Origin: Clostridia bacterium
GTDB taxonomy: Bacteria > Bacillota > Clostridia > Oscillospirales > CAG-272
Reading direction: 5' to 3'
Assembly: GCA_017395885.1 (NCBI GenBank)
Contig: JAFQNM010000135.1
Span: 1-5,954 of the forward strand
DNA: 5,954 bases
Position 1 is the first letter of the stretch; every line of letters begins with the position of its first letter. The position numbers and the translations under genes are program-made. Shown here in pieces: positions 1 to 5,861 of this stretch. The notes beneath the pieces were generated by a model. The model searched no databases. It was not told the origin of the DNA and saw only the letters and a program-made list of their open reading frames with translations.

Positions 1-279
1 CACCGAGCCCTCGCTTTCCGCAGAAGAAGGCTCATCATATTCAGCCTCGGACATATCCTCTTCGGCCGCAGGGGATGACGGAGCATCAAGTAAAAGAAAA
101 ACAAAAAAACCGCAAAGAACAGAAAACGCAAGAGTGAGCACCATTGCTCCCCCGGTTACCGCTACTGCACCCTCGGCCGCCTTTTCCGAGGCTTGAGCAT
201 ATATCGCCCAGCCTGCCAGCGCCGTCACTACTCCCGCTGCCCGGCTAAGGAGCCTTTTTACTGTGTTTTTTATCTTCAT
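1..279 (-). CDS. Hypothetical small membrane protein with acidic tail (5' part, runs off the left edge)
   Basis: I do not recognise this protein. Reading the minus strand from the ATG at 279-277 gives 93 open codons to the window edge, so the C-terminus is missing. The start is supported by a GGAG Shine-Dalgarno core (285-288) with a 5-nt spacer and by a strong promoter just upstream. The N-terminus is basic (K2, K4, K8, R9, R13). A hydrophobic stretch at about residues 15-28 follows, ending in an Ala-rich patch around A28-A30 that could pass for a signal-peptidase site. A longer hydrophobic segment spans about 38-64. Residues 65-93 hold ten Asp/Glu and no Lys/Arg, mixed with Ser, Pro and Ala. 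It could be a two-helix membrane protein or a secreted/anchored one. Codon use differs from the operon: 8 of 18 Ala codons are GCG and Val is mainly GTA/GTG, against GTT in pyrH. It is divergent from pyrH and probably unrelated in function. Confidence 0.72.
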   Translation of the reverse strand, partial: MKIKNTVKRLLSRAAGVVTALAGWAIYAQASEKAAEGAVAVTGGAMVLTLAFSVLCGFFVFLLLDAPSSPAAEEDMSEAEYDEPSSAESEGSV

Positions 280-309
280 TTCTTCTCCGTTTTGCTCTTT
301 TATACCGCT

Positions 310-338
310 ATTATACCACTTTGACCTCCTGCAGTCAA
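310..338 (-). promoter_or_regulatory. Sigma-A-type promoter with extended -10 for the divergent membrane-protein gene
   Basis: On the minus strand, TTGACT (338-333) and a perfect TATAAT (315-310) are separated by exactly 17 nt. The bases before the -10 box read TGG, which forms an extended -10 (TGnTATAAT). Transcription should start near 303, giving a leader of about two dozen bases that contains the GGAG ribosome site. This is the best promoter match in the window. It is predicted by eye from consensus and has not been tested. Confidence 0.75.
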
Positions 339-388
339 ACAGTTTATGCATTCACGGTGCTGTTTTGCATCAAGAATGAAAAAAAGTA

Positions 389-417
389 TTTACAAATCGT
401 ATATTTTAGGGTAAAAT
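389..417 (+). promoter_or_regulatory. Sigma-A-type promoter for the pyrH operon
   Basis: TTTACA (389-394) and TAAAAT (412-417) lie 17 nt apart. Each differs from the housekeeping consensus by one base. The start point should be near 424, giving a leader of about 44 nt before the pyrH ATG. The match sits back to back with the minus-strand promoter: the two -35 boxes are about 50 bp apart, so the two units are transcribed divergently from a shared AT-rich region. This is probably the main promoter for the whole operon. Confidence 0.65.
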
Positions 418-448
418 GTATTTGGTATATTTATGCCCAGTATTATGT

Positions 449-459
449 AAAGGAACAGG
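449..459 (+). promoter_or_regulatory. Ribosome binding site deciding the pyrH start
   Basis: AAAGGA (449-454) lies 13 nt before the ATG at 468, and a second AGG (457-459) lies 8 nt before it. Together they support initiation at 468 over the in-frame upstream ATG at 321. The 321 start would add 49 residues unlike any UMP kinase and would lie upstream of the promoter. The 13-nt spacing of the better core is longer than usual, so initiation may be moderate or may use the nearer AGG. Confidence 0.55.
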
Positions 460-467
460 TATTTATA

Positions 468-1172
468 ATGAGTATCGCTTACAAGCGCGTTCTTCTCAAG
501 CTGTCCGGTGAGGCCCTCAGCGGCAAGGACGGTATTATAAATTACGAGTACATTCAGGAGATCGGCACTGTTGTTCGCCGTTGCATCTCCGAGGGTGCTC
601 AGATCGCTATTGTTGTTGGTGCCGGCAATATCTGGAGAGGCAGACAGGGCCTTGCTATGGACCGTGTCCGTGCTGACCAGATGGGTATGCTTGCAACCGT
701 TATCAACTCTCTCGCTATTCAGGATGCCTTCCTCTCCGTCGGCGTTGACACCGTTGTTATGAGCGCCGTTGAGATGGATGCCTTCTGCGAGCACTACACT
801 CAGCGCGATGCCGTTAAGGCTCTCGAGGCCGGCAAGGTAGTTGTTTTCGGTGCGGGCACAGGTAACCCCTTCTTCTCCACCGATACAGGTGCAGCACTCC
901 GTGCCTGCGAGATCGGGGCAGATGCTATTCTTATGGCTAAAAATATTGACGGTATCTATACCGCCGATCCCCGTATCGACCCCAAGGCAAAGAAGCTCAG
1001 CGAAACTACTTATGACTACATCCTCTCCAACCATCTCGGTGCTATCGACCTGACCGCTGCAAGCCTTGCAAGCGATAACGATATGCATCTTCTCGTTTTC
1101 GGTCTCGACAACAGCGAGAATATCTACAAGGTCATTACCGGTGACAATTGCGGCACCGTTGTTAAAAACTAA
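468..1172 (+). CDS. pyrH: UMP kinase
   Basis: Phosphorylates UMP to UDP with ATP in the cytoplasm, the committed step from UMP to all pyrimidine nucleotides. Bacterial UMP kinases are hexamers of the amino-acid-kinase fold, unrelated to eukaryotic UMP/CMP kinases. The 234-residue product matches the usual length of about 235-240. Visible motifs are KLSGEAL at 11-17 (phosphate binding), VVGAGNIWRG at 49-58, RADQMGMLAT at 68-77 (nucleotide site), GTGNPFFSTDTGAALRA at 130-146 (UMP binding) and KNIDGIYTADP at 158-168 (ATP side). G141 stands where Ala or Thr is more usual, which is a mild change. The start is set by the ribosome site and by the conserved N-terminus. It is the first gene of the operon, with frr 22 nt downstream, the normal partner order. 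Val codons are about 16 of 20 GTT, the biased usage expected of a well-expressed gene. Confidence 0.97.
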   Translation: MSIAYKRVLLKLSGEALSGKDGIINYEYIQEIGTVVRRCISEGAQIAIVVGAGNIWRGRQGLAMDRVRADQMGMLATVINSLAIQDAFLSVGVDTVVMSAVEMDAFCEHYTQRDAVKALEAGKVVVFGAGTGNPFFSTDTGAALRACEIGADAILMAKNIDGIYTADPRIDPKAKKLSETTYDYILSNHLGAIDLTAASLASDNDMHLLVFGLDNSENIYKVITGDNCGTVVKN

Positions 1173-1194
1173 AATATTTTAAGGAGATATACAA

Positions 1195-1749
1195 ATGAAA
1201 CTCGACACCAAGCCCTTTGAAGAAAAAATGAAAAAGAGCATTTCCGTTTATAAGGAGCAGCTCGAAACAGTTCGCGCAGGCCGTGCTAACCCCGGCGTTC
1301 TCCGCGGCATTGAGGTTGATTACTACGGCACCCCCACTGCTATCAACCAGATGGCAGAGGTTAAGCTGGCAGATGCAAGAACTCTCACTATCACACCCTG
1401 GGATGCCTCCACCGTTAAGTCCATCGAAAAGGCTATCCTCGCAAGCGATATCGGTATTACCCCTCAGTCTGACGGTAAAACTATTCGCCTCAGCTTCCCC
1501 CAGCCCACAGGTGAGCGCAGAAAGGAAATGACAAAGCAGGTTGCAAAGATGGGTGAGGACGTTAAGGTATCCATCAGAAACATCCGCCGCGATGCTATAG
1601 ATGCTGCCAAGAACGAAAAGAAGGCCGGCACCATGACCGAGGACGAGCAGAAGGCAAGCGAAAAGCTCGTTCAGGACCTTACAGATAAGTACATTAAGGA
1701 AGTTGACGCCGTTACCGCCGCTAAGAATGCGGAGATCATGGAAGTTTGA
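1195..1749 (+). CDS. frr: Ribosome recycling factor
   Basis: Cytoplasmic tRNA-shaped protein that, with EF-G, splits the post-termination ribosome so that it can be reused. The 184 residues match the family length of about 185. Domain I is the three-helix bundle built from the N-terminal helix (about 1-30) and the two C-terminal helices (about 106-184). Domain II lies between (about 31-105). Conserved signatures are VRAGRANP at 26-33, VDYYGTPTAINQMA at 41-54, PTGERRKE at 104-111 and VSIRNIRRDA at 125-134, which includes the conserved Arg at 132. The start has a strong AAGGAG site at 1181-1186, 8 nt before the ATG. The gene lies 22 nt after pyrH and is almost certainly cotranscribed with it. 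It ends in two tandem in-frame TGA codons (1747-1752). A stable hairpin follows, so frr may be the last gene of a more abundant short transcript. Confidence 0.98.
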   Translation: MKLDTKPFEEKMKKSISVYKEQLETVRAGRANPGVLRGIEVDYYGTPTAINQMAEVKLADARTLTITPWDASTVKSIEKAILASDIGITPQSDGKTIRLSFPQPTGERRKEMTKQVAKMGEDVKVSIRNIRRDAIDAAKNEKKAGTMTEDEQKASEKLVQDLTDKYIKEVDAVTAAKNAEIMEV

Positions 1750-1764
1750 TGACCAAAATATCAT

Positions 1765-1818
1765 GCGCCTTGATGCGGCATTTGCCGCATCGGGGCGTTA
1801 GTGCTGTTTTTTTGTTTT
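1765..1818 (+). terminator. Hairpin with displaced T-tract between frr and uppS (possible leaky terminator)
   Basis: A continuous 15-bp stem pairs 1765-1779 with 1784-1798 around the four-base loop ATTT. The eight pairs next to the loop are all Watson-Crick and GC-rich. Three of the outer seven pairs are G-T wobbles. Seven T's follow at 1807-1813, then G and four more T's. The T-tract begins 8 nt after the stem, further than in a typical intrinsic terminator, so termination may be partial. That would let pyrH-frr be made in excess of the downstream envelope genes. It could instead be a processing or mRNA-stability element. I saw no second copy in this window. Confidence 0.5.
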
Positions 1819-1850
1819 CTGCATAAGCTGTATCAATACAACACAACTAT

Positions 1851-1868
1851 AGAAAGCAGGTTTCTGCT
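1851..1868 (+). promoter_or_regulatory. Weak ribosome site of uppS embedded in short alternative hairpins
   Basis: The only Shine-Dalgarno-like sequence before uppS is AGCAGG (1855-1860), one mismatch from AGGAGG, 8 nt from the ATG. It overlaps two mutually exclusive short hairpins: AGAAA (1851-1855) with TTTCT (1861-1865), and AGCAG (1855-1859) with CTGCT (1864-1868). Either would partly hide the ribosome site, so uppS translation may be kept low. The stems are only 5 bp and may be chance. Confidence 0.3.
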
Positions 1869-2609
1869 ATGTTTTTTAAACAGAAAAAAACCGATCTCCC
1901 TAAAAAAGACGATATGAAAAAGATCGTTGCCGACTCCGGCATCAAGCATATCGCCTTTATTATGGACGGCAACGGAAGATGGGCAAGAGCCAAGGGCCTT
2001 CCCAGAGAGGCCGGACACGGTGTTGGTGTCAAGGCCTTCAAAAACGCCGTTACCCTCTGCCGTGACTGGGGTATTACCACTGTCACCACCTATGCTTTTT
2101 CTACCGAAAACTGGAAGAGACCGCCGCAGGAGATCCGTGAGATCATGCGGCTTCTCGATGTATATATTAAAGAGGCTGAGGACGATAACGATAAAAACCG
2201 TATCCGCTATATCTTCCTCGGCAACAAGGATCGCCTCGGTGAGGAGCTGGCAGAAAAGTGCCGCTACCTTGAAAACATCACCAAGGATAATTCCCTCATT
2301 CTCAACATTGCTCTGAACTACGGAGCAAGAGACGAGATCGTCAGCGCAGTTAACTCCCTCATTGCCGAGGGAAAAGCAGAGATAACAGAGGAGGATATCT
2401 CCTCTCACCTCTACACAAGGGAAAGCTGCGATCCCGACCTTATCGTCAGAACAGGCGGCGAGATCCGCCTCTCAAACTTTCTTCTCTGGCAGTCTCAGTA
2501 CTCGGAGCTCTATTTCACCGATTGCCTCTGGCCTGACTTTAACGAGGAGGAGCTTATTGCCTCCATCGTTGAGTTTTCCAAAAGAAAACGCCGCTACGGA
2601 GGAGTTTGA
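1869..2609 (+). CDS. uppS: Undecaprenyl diphosphate synthase (cis-isoprenyl transferase)
   Basis: Condenses farnesyl diphosphate with successive IPP units in cis to give C55 undecaprenyl diphosphate, the precursor of the lipid carrier for peptidoglycan and other wall polymers. It is a soluble enzyme acting at the membrane surface. The 246 residues match the family. Seen in order: HIAFIMDGNGRWA at 27-39 with the catalytic Asp at 33, GHGVG at 49-53 with the conserved His at 50, YAFSTENWKRP at 75-85, LNYGARDEI at 149-157, and RTGGEIRLSNFLLWQ at 194-208 with Arg194, Arg200 and Ser202 for IPP diphosphate binding. Glu213 is the metal-binding Glu before LYFTDCLWPDF. The chosen ATG gives a Lys-rich 26-residue lead-in, slightly long; an internal ATG at 1914 (residue 16) is possible but has no better ribosome site. 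It uses IPP from the pathway that includes dxr and ispG downstream. Confidence 0.97.
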   Translation: MFFKQKKTDLPKKDDMKKIVADSGIKHIAFIMDGNGRWARAKGLPREAGHGVGVKAFKNAVTLCRDWGITTVTTYAFSTENWKRPPQEIREIMRLLDVYIKEAEDDNDKNRIRYIFLGNKDRLGEELAEKCRYLENITKDNSLILNIALNYGARDEIVSAVNSLIAEGKAEITEEDISSHLYTRESCDPDLIVRTGGEIRLSNFLLWQSQYSELYFTDCLWPDFNEEELIASIVEFSKRKRRYGGV

Positions 2610-2611
2610 TT

Positions 2612-2664
2612 ACCAATTTTTGGTGACGCAAGGTCTGCCTTGCTTTATAATGCATTATTTGCGT
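2612..2664 (+). repeat. Cluster of short inverted repeats between uppS and cdsA
   Basis: Four pairings crowd this gap. ACCAA (2612-2616) pairs with TTGGT (2620-2624). GCAAGG (2628-2633) pairs with CCTTGC (2638-2643) around the loop TCTG. A perfect 12-base palindrome lies at 2647-2658. ACGCAA (2626-2631) pairs with TTGCGT (2659-2664). The last pairing and the GCAAGG stem share bases and cannot form together. The 6-bp GCAAGG stem is followed by only three T's, so it is at best a weak terminator. Function is unknown; the elements overlap the probable cdsA promoter. Confidence 0.4.
2623..2651 (+). promoter_or_regulatory. Probable internal promoter ahead of cdsA
   Basis: A perfect -10 box TATAAT (2646-2651) has GTGACG exactly 17 nt upstream (2623-2628), which matches TTGACA at four positions including the TGAC core. 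Transcription would start near 2658, leaving about 29 nt of leader with AAAGGA (2671-2676) 10 nt before the cdsA ATG. It would let cdsA, dxr, rseP and ispG be transcribed apart from pyrH-frr-uppS. The -10 overlaps a 12-base palindrome and could in part be chance. Confidence 0.45.
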
Positions 2665-2686
2665 ATTTCGAAAGGATCCCAAGATC

Positions 2687-3538
2687 ATGCTCAAAAGAAC
2701 GATCACCGCAATTGTTGGCATTGCTCTGCTTGTTGTTGCCTGCATTTATTCTCACACGATCGCTTTCCCCATACTTGTCGGGCTTATGTCGCTCCTCGGC
2801 GTTTATGAAATGCTGGGCTGCGTTGGTATGAGAAAAAACTTCATCGTTTCTCTCTGCCTCTACGTTATGACGATCACCGTCACTGTCCTGACGCAAACCA
2901 TTAAAAGCCACTCTCTTTTTATCGCTGCTTACTCAAGCTTCCTCTTCTGCATAATGCTTATCCTTCTCTCCGTTGCAGTGTTCTCGGAGGGCAAGGTTCC
3001 CGTTGATAAGGTATGCATCGCTTTTACCACCTGCGCCTACATTATCACCGGATTCATTTCCATTATCCAGCTCAGAGGACTCAAGACACACAACGGCATG
3101 GAGATCGGCGCACTTATCTACCTTCTCGTTTTCATTGCCCCCTGGGTGACCGATACGTTCGCTTATTTCTGCGGAATGCTTCTCGGCCGCCACAAGCTTA
3201 TCCCCTCCGTCAGCCCCAAGAAAACTGTTGAGGGCAGCATCGGCGGAATCGTTTTCTGCATTGCAGGCTGTATTCTCTACAGATACGTGCTCGCTCTGCT
3301 TGGCAACGAGGCACTTCCTCCCATCTGGATCTTTGCCGTTCTCGGTCTTATCATCTCTATCGTTTCTCAGATCGGAGACCTTATCTTCTCCCTTATCAAG
3401 AGACGCTACGGCATTAAGGACTACGGTATCATATTCCCCGGACACGGCGGTGTTCTTGACCGCTTTGACAGCGTTATCGCCACCGCTCCCCTTATGCTCA
3501 TCTCCTGTGAGGCCCTTTGCTATTTCGGCATAATGTAA
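2687..3538 (+). CDS. cdsA: Phosphatidate cytidylyltransferase (CDP-diacylglycerol synthase)
   Basis: Integral membrane enzyme that converts phosphatidic acid and CTP to CDP-diacylglycerol and diphosphate, the branch point for bacterial phospholipids. The product is 283 residues, normal for the family, and is hydrophobic almost throughout, with about eight to nine membrane segments (roughly 5-21, 24-40, 53-71, 77-99, 109-128, 140-165, 184-206, 212-235, 262-281). The family signature is complete at 235-261: SLIKR, KD at 244-245, PGHGG at 251-255, and DRFD at 258-261. Upstream of it are the conserved W153/D156 pair, SPKKTVEGS at 176-184 and Asp231 in QIGDL. These acidic residues bind the catalytic metals in the family. 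The start is backed by AAAGGA at 2671-2676. It follows uppS by 77 nt and precedes dxr by 20 nt, the usual Bacillota order. Confidence 0.97.
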   Translation: MLKRTITAIVGIALLVVACIYSHTIAFPILVGLMSLLGVYEMLGCVGMRKNFIVSLCLYVMTITVTVLTQTIKSHSLFIAAYSSFLFCIMLILLSVAVFSEGKVPVDKVCIAFTTCAYIITGFISIIQLRGLKTHNGMEIGALIYLLVFIAPWVTDTFAYFCGMLLGRHKLIPSVSPKKTVEGSIGGIVFCIAGCILYRYVLALLGNEALPPIWIFAVLGLIISIVSQIGDLIFSLIKRRYGIKDYGIIFPGHGGVLDRFDSVIATAPLMLISCEALCYFGIM

Positions 3539-3558
3539 GAAAATGGTAAGGTATCAGC

Positions 3559-4746
3559 ATGGAATACAAAAGCAGAACTGCGGCAGTTCTCGGCTCTACC
3601 GGCTCCGTTGGTACTCAGGCAATCGATGCTCTCGGTAAGCTTGGAGTTAAAATCGACCTGCTGACCGCAGGAAAAAATATTGACCTTGTTGCACGTCAGG
3701 CCGTTGAATGCGGCGCTCTGCGTGTAGCCGTTCCCGATGAGGGTGATGGCGCAAGGCTCAGGTCAATGCTCCCCGACACGGTTTCGGTCTTTGCCGGCAA
3801 GGATGCCGTTTGTGATGCTATCCGTGAGTGCGGATGCGACCTTATCGTCCACTCCATTTCAGGAATGGCGGGAATCCCCGCAGCACTTGCCGCAGCAGAT
3901 ACCGGAGCACGTATCGCTATGGCTAATAAGGAGGCTCTTATCAGCCTCGGCCACCTGATCTACGAAAGACTTGCAAGATCAGGCGGTGAGCTTATCCCCG
4001 TTGACTCAGAGCACTCGGCTATCTTCCAGTGCCTTTGCAGCTCAGGTGCCGCAAGTCCCAAGGCCCCTGCCGATTCTTCAAGAGTTCGCCGCATCCTTCT
4101 CACAGCGTCAGGCGGCCCCTTCTTCGGCAAAAAAAGAAAGGAGCTTGAGGCCGTTACCCCTGATATGGCTCTGGCACACCCAACGTGGAAAATGGGCGCA
4201 AAGATCACCATCGACTGCGCTACCCTTATGAACAAGGGCTTTGAGCTTATTGAGGCCTGTCGCCTCTTTAACGTTGAGCCTGACCGTATTGAGGTGCTCG
4301 TTCACCGCCAGAGCATTATTCACTCTATGGTGGAATCTACTGACGGTGCAGTTATTGCAGAGCTCTCCTATCCCGATATGAGAGACTGCGTTCGCTATGC
4401 TCTCGCTTATCCCGACCGAGCGCCCTTCGGTGGTGAGCCCCTTGACTTTGTTAAGCTTGGCTGCCTCACCTTCCATGCCCCCGATACAGAGGCATTCCCC
4501 CTGCTCTCGGCAGCAGTGGACGCCTGGTACAAGGGTGGCACTGCTCCCGCCGCTCTTATTGCTGCGGATGAGGAGGCTGTTTGGGCCTTCATAGATAAAA
4601 AGCTTTCCTTCAACGGTATTTCCGACGTTGTTCGGGAAACAATAGAAAGATGCAACCATATACCCGCAGATAGCCCCGAGGCTGTTTTCGAGGCCGAAAA
4701 CGAGGCCCGTATCAAGGCTATCGAAATCATTAAAGGCTGCAGATAA
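3559..4746 (+). CDS. dxr: 1-deoxy-D-xylulose 5-phosphate reductoisomerase
   Basis: Second enzyme of the MEP isoprenoid pathway: isomerises and reduces DXP to 2-C-methyl-D-erythritol 4-phosphate with NADPH and a divalent metal, in the cytoplasm. It is the family target of fosmidomycin. The product is 395 residues, normal length. The N-terminal NADPH fold shows GSTGSVGTQ at 12-20 and ANKEALI at 122-128. The metal ligands are Asp149 and Glu151 in VDSEHSAIF (148-156) and Glu229 in MNKGFELIEA (224-233). The flexible active-site loop HPTWKMG at 207-213 carries the His and Trp that close over substrate. LTASGGPF and HRQSIIHSMVE are also present. All catalytic residues are intact. The start has TAAGG (3547-3551) at 7 nt. 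It sits between cdsA (20 nt) and rseP (35 nt) and acts in the same pathway as ispG two genes on. Confidence 0.98.
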   Translation: MEYKSRTAAVLGSTGSVGTQAIDALGKLGVKIDLLTAGKNIDLVARQAVECGALRVAVPDEGDGARLRSMLPDTVSVFAGKDAVCDAIRECGCDLIVHSISGMAGIPAALAAADTGARIAMANKEALISLGHLIYERLARSGGELIPVDSEHSAIFQCLCSSGAASPKAPADSSRVRRILLTASGGPFFGKKRKELEAVTPDMALAHPTWKMGAKITIDCATLMNKGFELIEACRLFNVEPDRIEVLVHRQSIIHSMVESTDGAVIAELSYPDMRDCVRYALAYPDRAPFGGEPLDFVKLGCLTFHAPDTEAFPLLSAAVDAWYKGGTAPAALIAADEEAVWAFIDKKLSFNGISDVVRETIERCNHIPADSPEAVFEAENEARIKAIEIIKGCR

Positions 4747-4781
4747 TGCAACTTTTAAACTTTTCTTTTTCGGAGAATTAG

Positions 4782-5825
4782 ATGTCCACATTTATTAATG
4801 TTCTTCAGATTATTCTGGCAATTCTTCTCTTCGGCTTTCTCATTTTCATCCATGAGGGCGGCCATTTTCTCTTTGCCCGCCTCTTCAAGGTCACCGTTAA
4901 CGAGTTCGCTATCGGTATGGGACCGAAGATCTTTTCAAAAAAATCAAAAAAAAGCGGTATCACCTACTCCTTCCGCGCCTTCCCCATTGGCGGCTTTGTT
5001 TCTATGGCGGGAGAGGATGAGGAAAGTGACGACCCTAATGCCTTTAACAAAAAACCCGTATGGCAGAGGCTTATAATCACCGTTGCAGGCGCCGCTACAA
5101 ATATTATCGTCGGTGGCCTCGTTATGGCAATACTCGTTTGCTCTGCCCCCAACTCTCTGGGTGGCACCACCGTTGCAAAGTTTATGGACGATGCTGTCAG
5201 TCAGGAGGCAGGTCTTCAGGTAGGTGACAGAATCGTTGAGGTTGACGGACACAACGTTCATATTGCTGATGAGCTGATGTACACTATTATGCGTCTCGGC
5301 ATCGAGCCCGTTGACCTTACTGTTATCCGTGATGACGAAAAGCTCGTTCTTGAGGACGTTGAGTTTCCTCCCATGTCCTCTGAGGGAATAGCCTTCGGCT
5401 CCAACGACTTTCTGGTTTATGCAGAGGAGCCTACCCTTGCCAATCTGGCAAAGCACTCCTTCTTCAAGACCACCTACACGGTGAAAATGATATGGGAGTC
5501 GCTCTACGACCTTGTTACCGGCAGATTCGGTGTTGAGGCCGTTTCCGGCCCCGTGGGCGTTACGGAGGCTCTTACGGAGGCGGCTGACACAGGTGTTTAC
5601 AGCTTCACCTATCTTGCCGTTGTCATCTCCATAAACCTCGGCGTTATGAACCTGCTCCCCTTCCCTGCGCTGGACGGCGGACGCATTCTTTTCCTCCTTA
5701 TCGAGGCTATCAGAAGAAAGCCCCTGAAAATGGAGGTCGAAGCTTATATCAACTTTGCAGGCCTCGTTCTGCTTATGATACTTATGGTCCTCATCTGTAT
5801 CAAGGACGTTATCGGCCTGTTCTGA
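4782..5825 (+). CDS. rseP: Site-2 (RseP/RasP-type) intramembrane zinc metalloprotease
   Basis: Membrane protease that cuts transmembrane segments of substrates, typically anti-sigma factors after a first cleavage by another protease; in Bacillota the relative RasP also processes other membrane peptides. The product is 347 residues. The first membrane helix (about 7-23) runs into the zinc motif HEGGH at 24-28, a valid HExxH whose third residue is Gly, where Leu or Phe is common. A helix at about 98-120 follows. A single PDZ domain spans roughly 127-195 (VSQEAGLQVGDRIVEVDG). The second active-site motif NLLPFPALDGGR at 290-301 supplies the third zinc ligand Asp298. A last helix covers about 325-345. 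One PDZ is the Gram-positive pattern; E. coli RseP has two. GGAG at 4772-4775, 6 nt from the ATG, sets the start. Its substrate cannot be told from this window. Confidence 0.95.
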   Translation: MSTFINVLQIILAILLFGFLIFIHEGGHFLFARLFKVTVNEFAIGMGPKIFSKKSKKSGITYSFRAFPIGGFVSMAGEDEESDDPNAFNKKPVWQRLIITVAGAATNIIVGGLVMAILVCSAPNSLGGTTVAKFMDDAVSQEAGLQVGDRIVEVDGHNVHIADELMYTIMRLGIEPVDLTVIRDDEKLVLEDVEFPPMSSEGIAFGSNDFLVYAEEPTLANLAKHSFFKTTYTVKMIWESLYDLVTGRFGVEAVSGPVGVTEALTEAADTGVYSFTYLAVVISINLGVMNLLPFPALDGGRILFLLIEAIRRKPLKMEVEAYINFAGLVLLMILMVLICIKDVIGLF

Positions 5826-5861
5826 CCACATCTACAAAAGCAAAAGAAGAAAGGATATCTT

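Noticed and set aside
433..450. Five-codon micro-ORF (MPSIM) in the pyrH leader, ending just before the ribosome site
   Set aside because: It begins only about 9 nt after the predicted transcript start, has no convincing Shine-Dalgarno sequence, and has no regulatory codon bias such as a run of one amino acid.
321..467. N-terminal extension of pyrH from an upstream ATG at 321
   Set aside because: The extra 49 residues look non-coding and contain the predicted promoter. The ribosome site and the family N-terminus place the start at 468.
1181..1197. frr ribosome site resembles the phage T7 gene 10 site used in expression vectors
   Set aside because: The match is to a strong consensus AAGGAG with an AT-rich spacer. 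The surrounding sequence is ordinary chromosome with no vector or phage signature, so it is coincidence.
390..1764. Long antisense open frames opposite pyrH (232 codons) and frr (200 codons)
   Set aside because: Both are in the antisense register that lines up with the sense codons, where stops arise only from TTA, CTA or TCA codons in the sense gene. Those codons are rare here, so the frame stays open passively. The translations show no family motifs, and the sense genes are certain.
1812..1853. A separate promoter for uppS
   Set aside because: TTGTTT (1812-1817) has no -10 box at an acceptable distance, and TATAGA (1848-1853) has no -35 partner. The evidence is too weak to annotate.
1833..2408. 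Antisense open frame opposite uppS (191 codons)
   Set aside because: Same codon-aligned antisense register and same explanation; no recognisable product.
4747..4781. T-rich stretch between dxr and rseP as a terminator
   Set aside because: There are T-runs but no GC-rich stem upstream of them, and the rseP ribosome site follows directly. It is most likely plain intergenic sequence within one transcript.
4108..4791. Antisense open frame opposite the 3' half of dxr (227 codons)
   Set aside because: Codon-aligned shadow of dxr, explained by avoidance of TTA/CTA/TCA in the sense gene.
4944..5831. Antisense open frame of 295 codons covering most of rseP
   Set aside because: Striking in length, but again in the codon-aligned antisense register and without any recognisable motif. 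The sense frame has complete RseP motifs.
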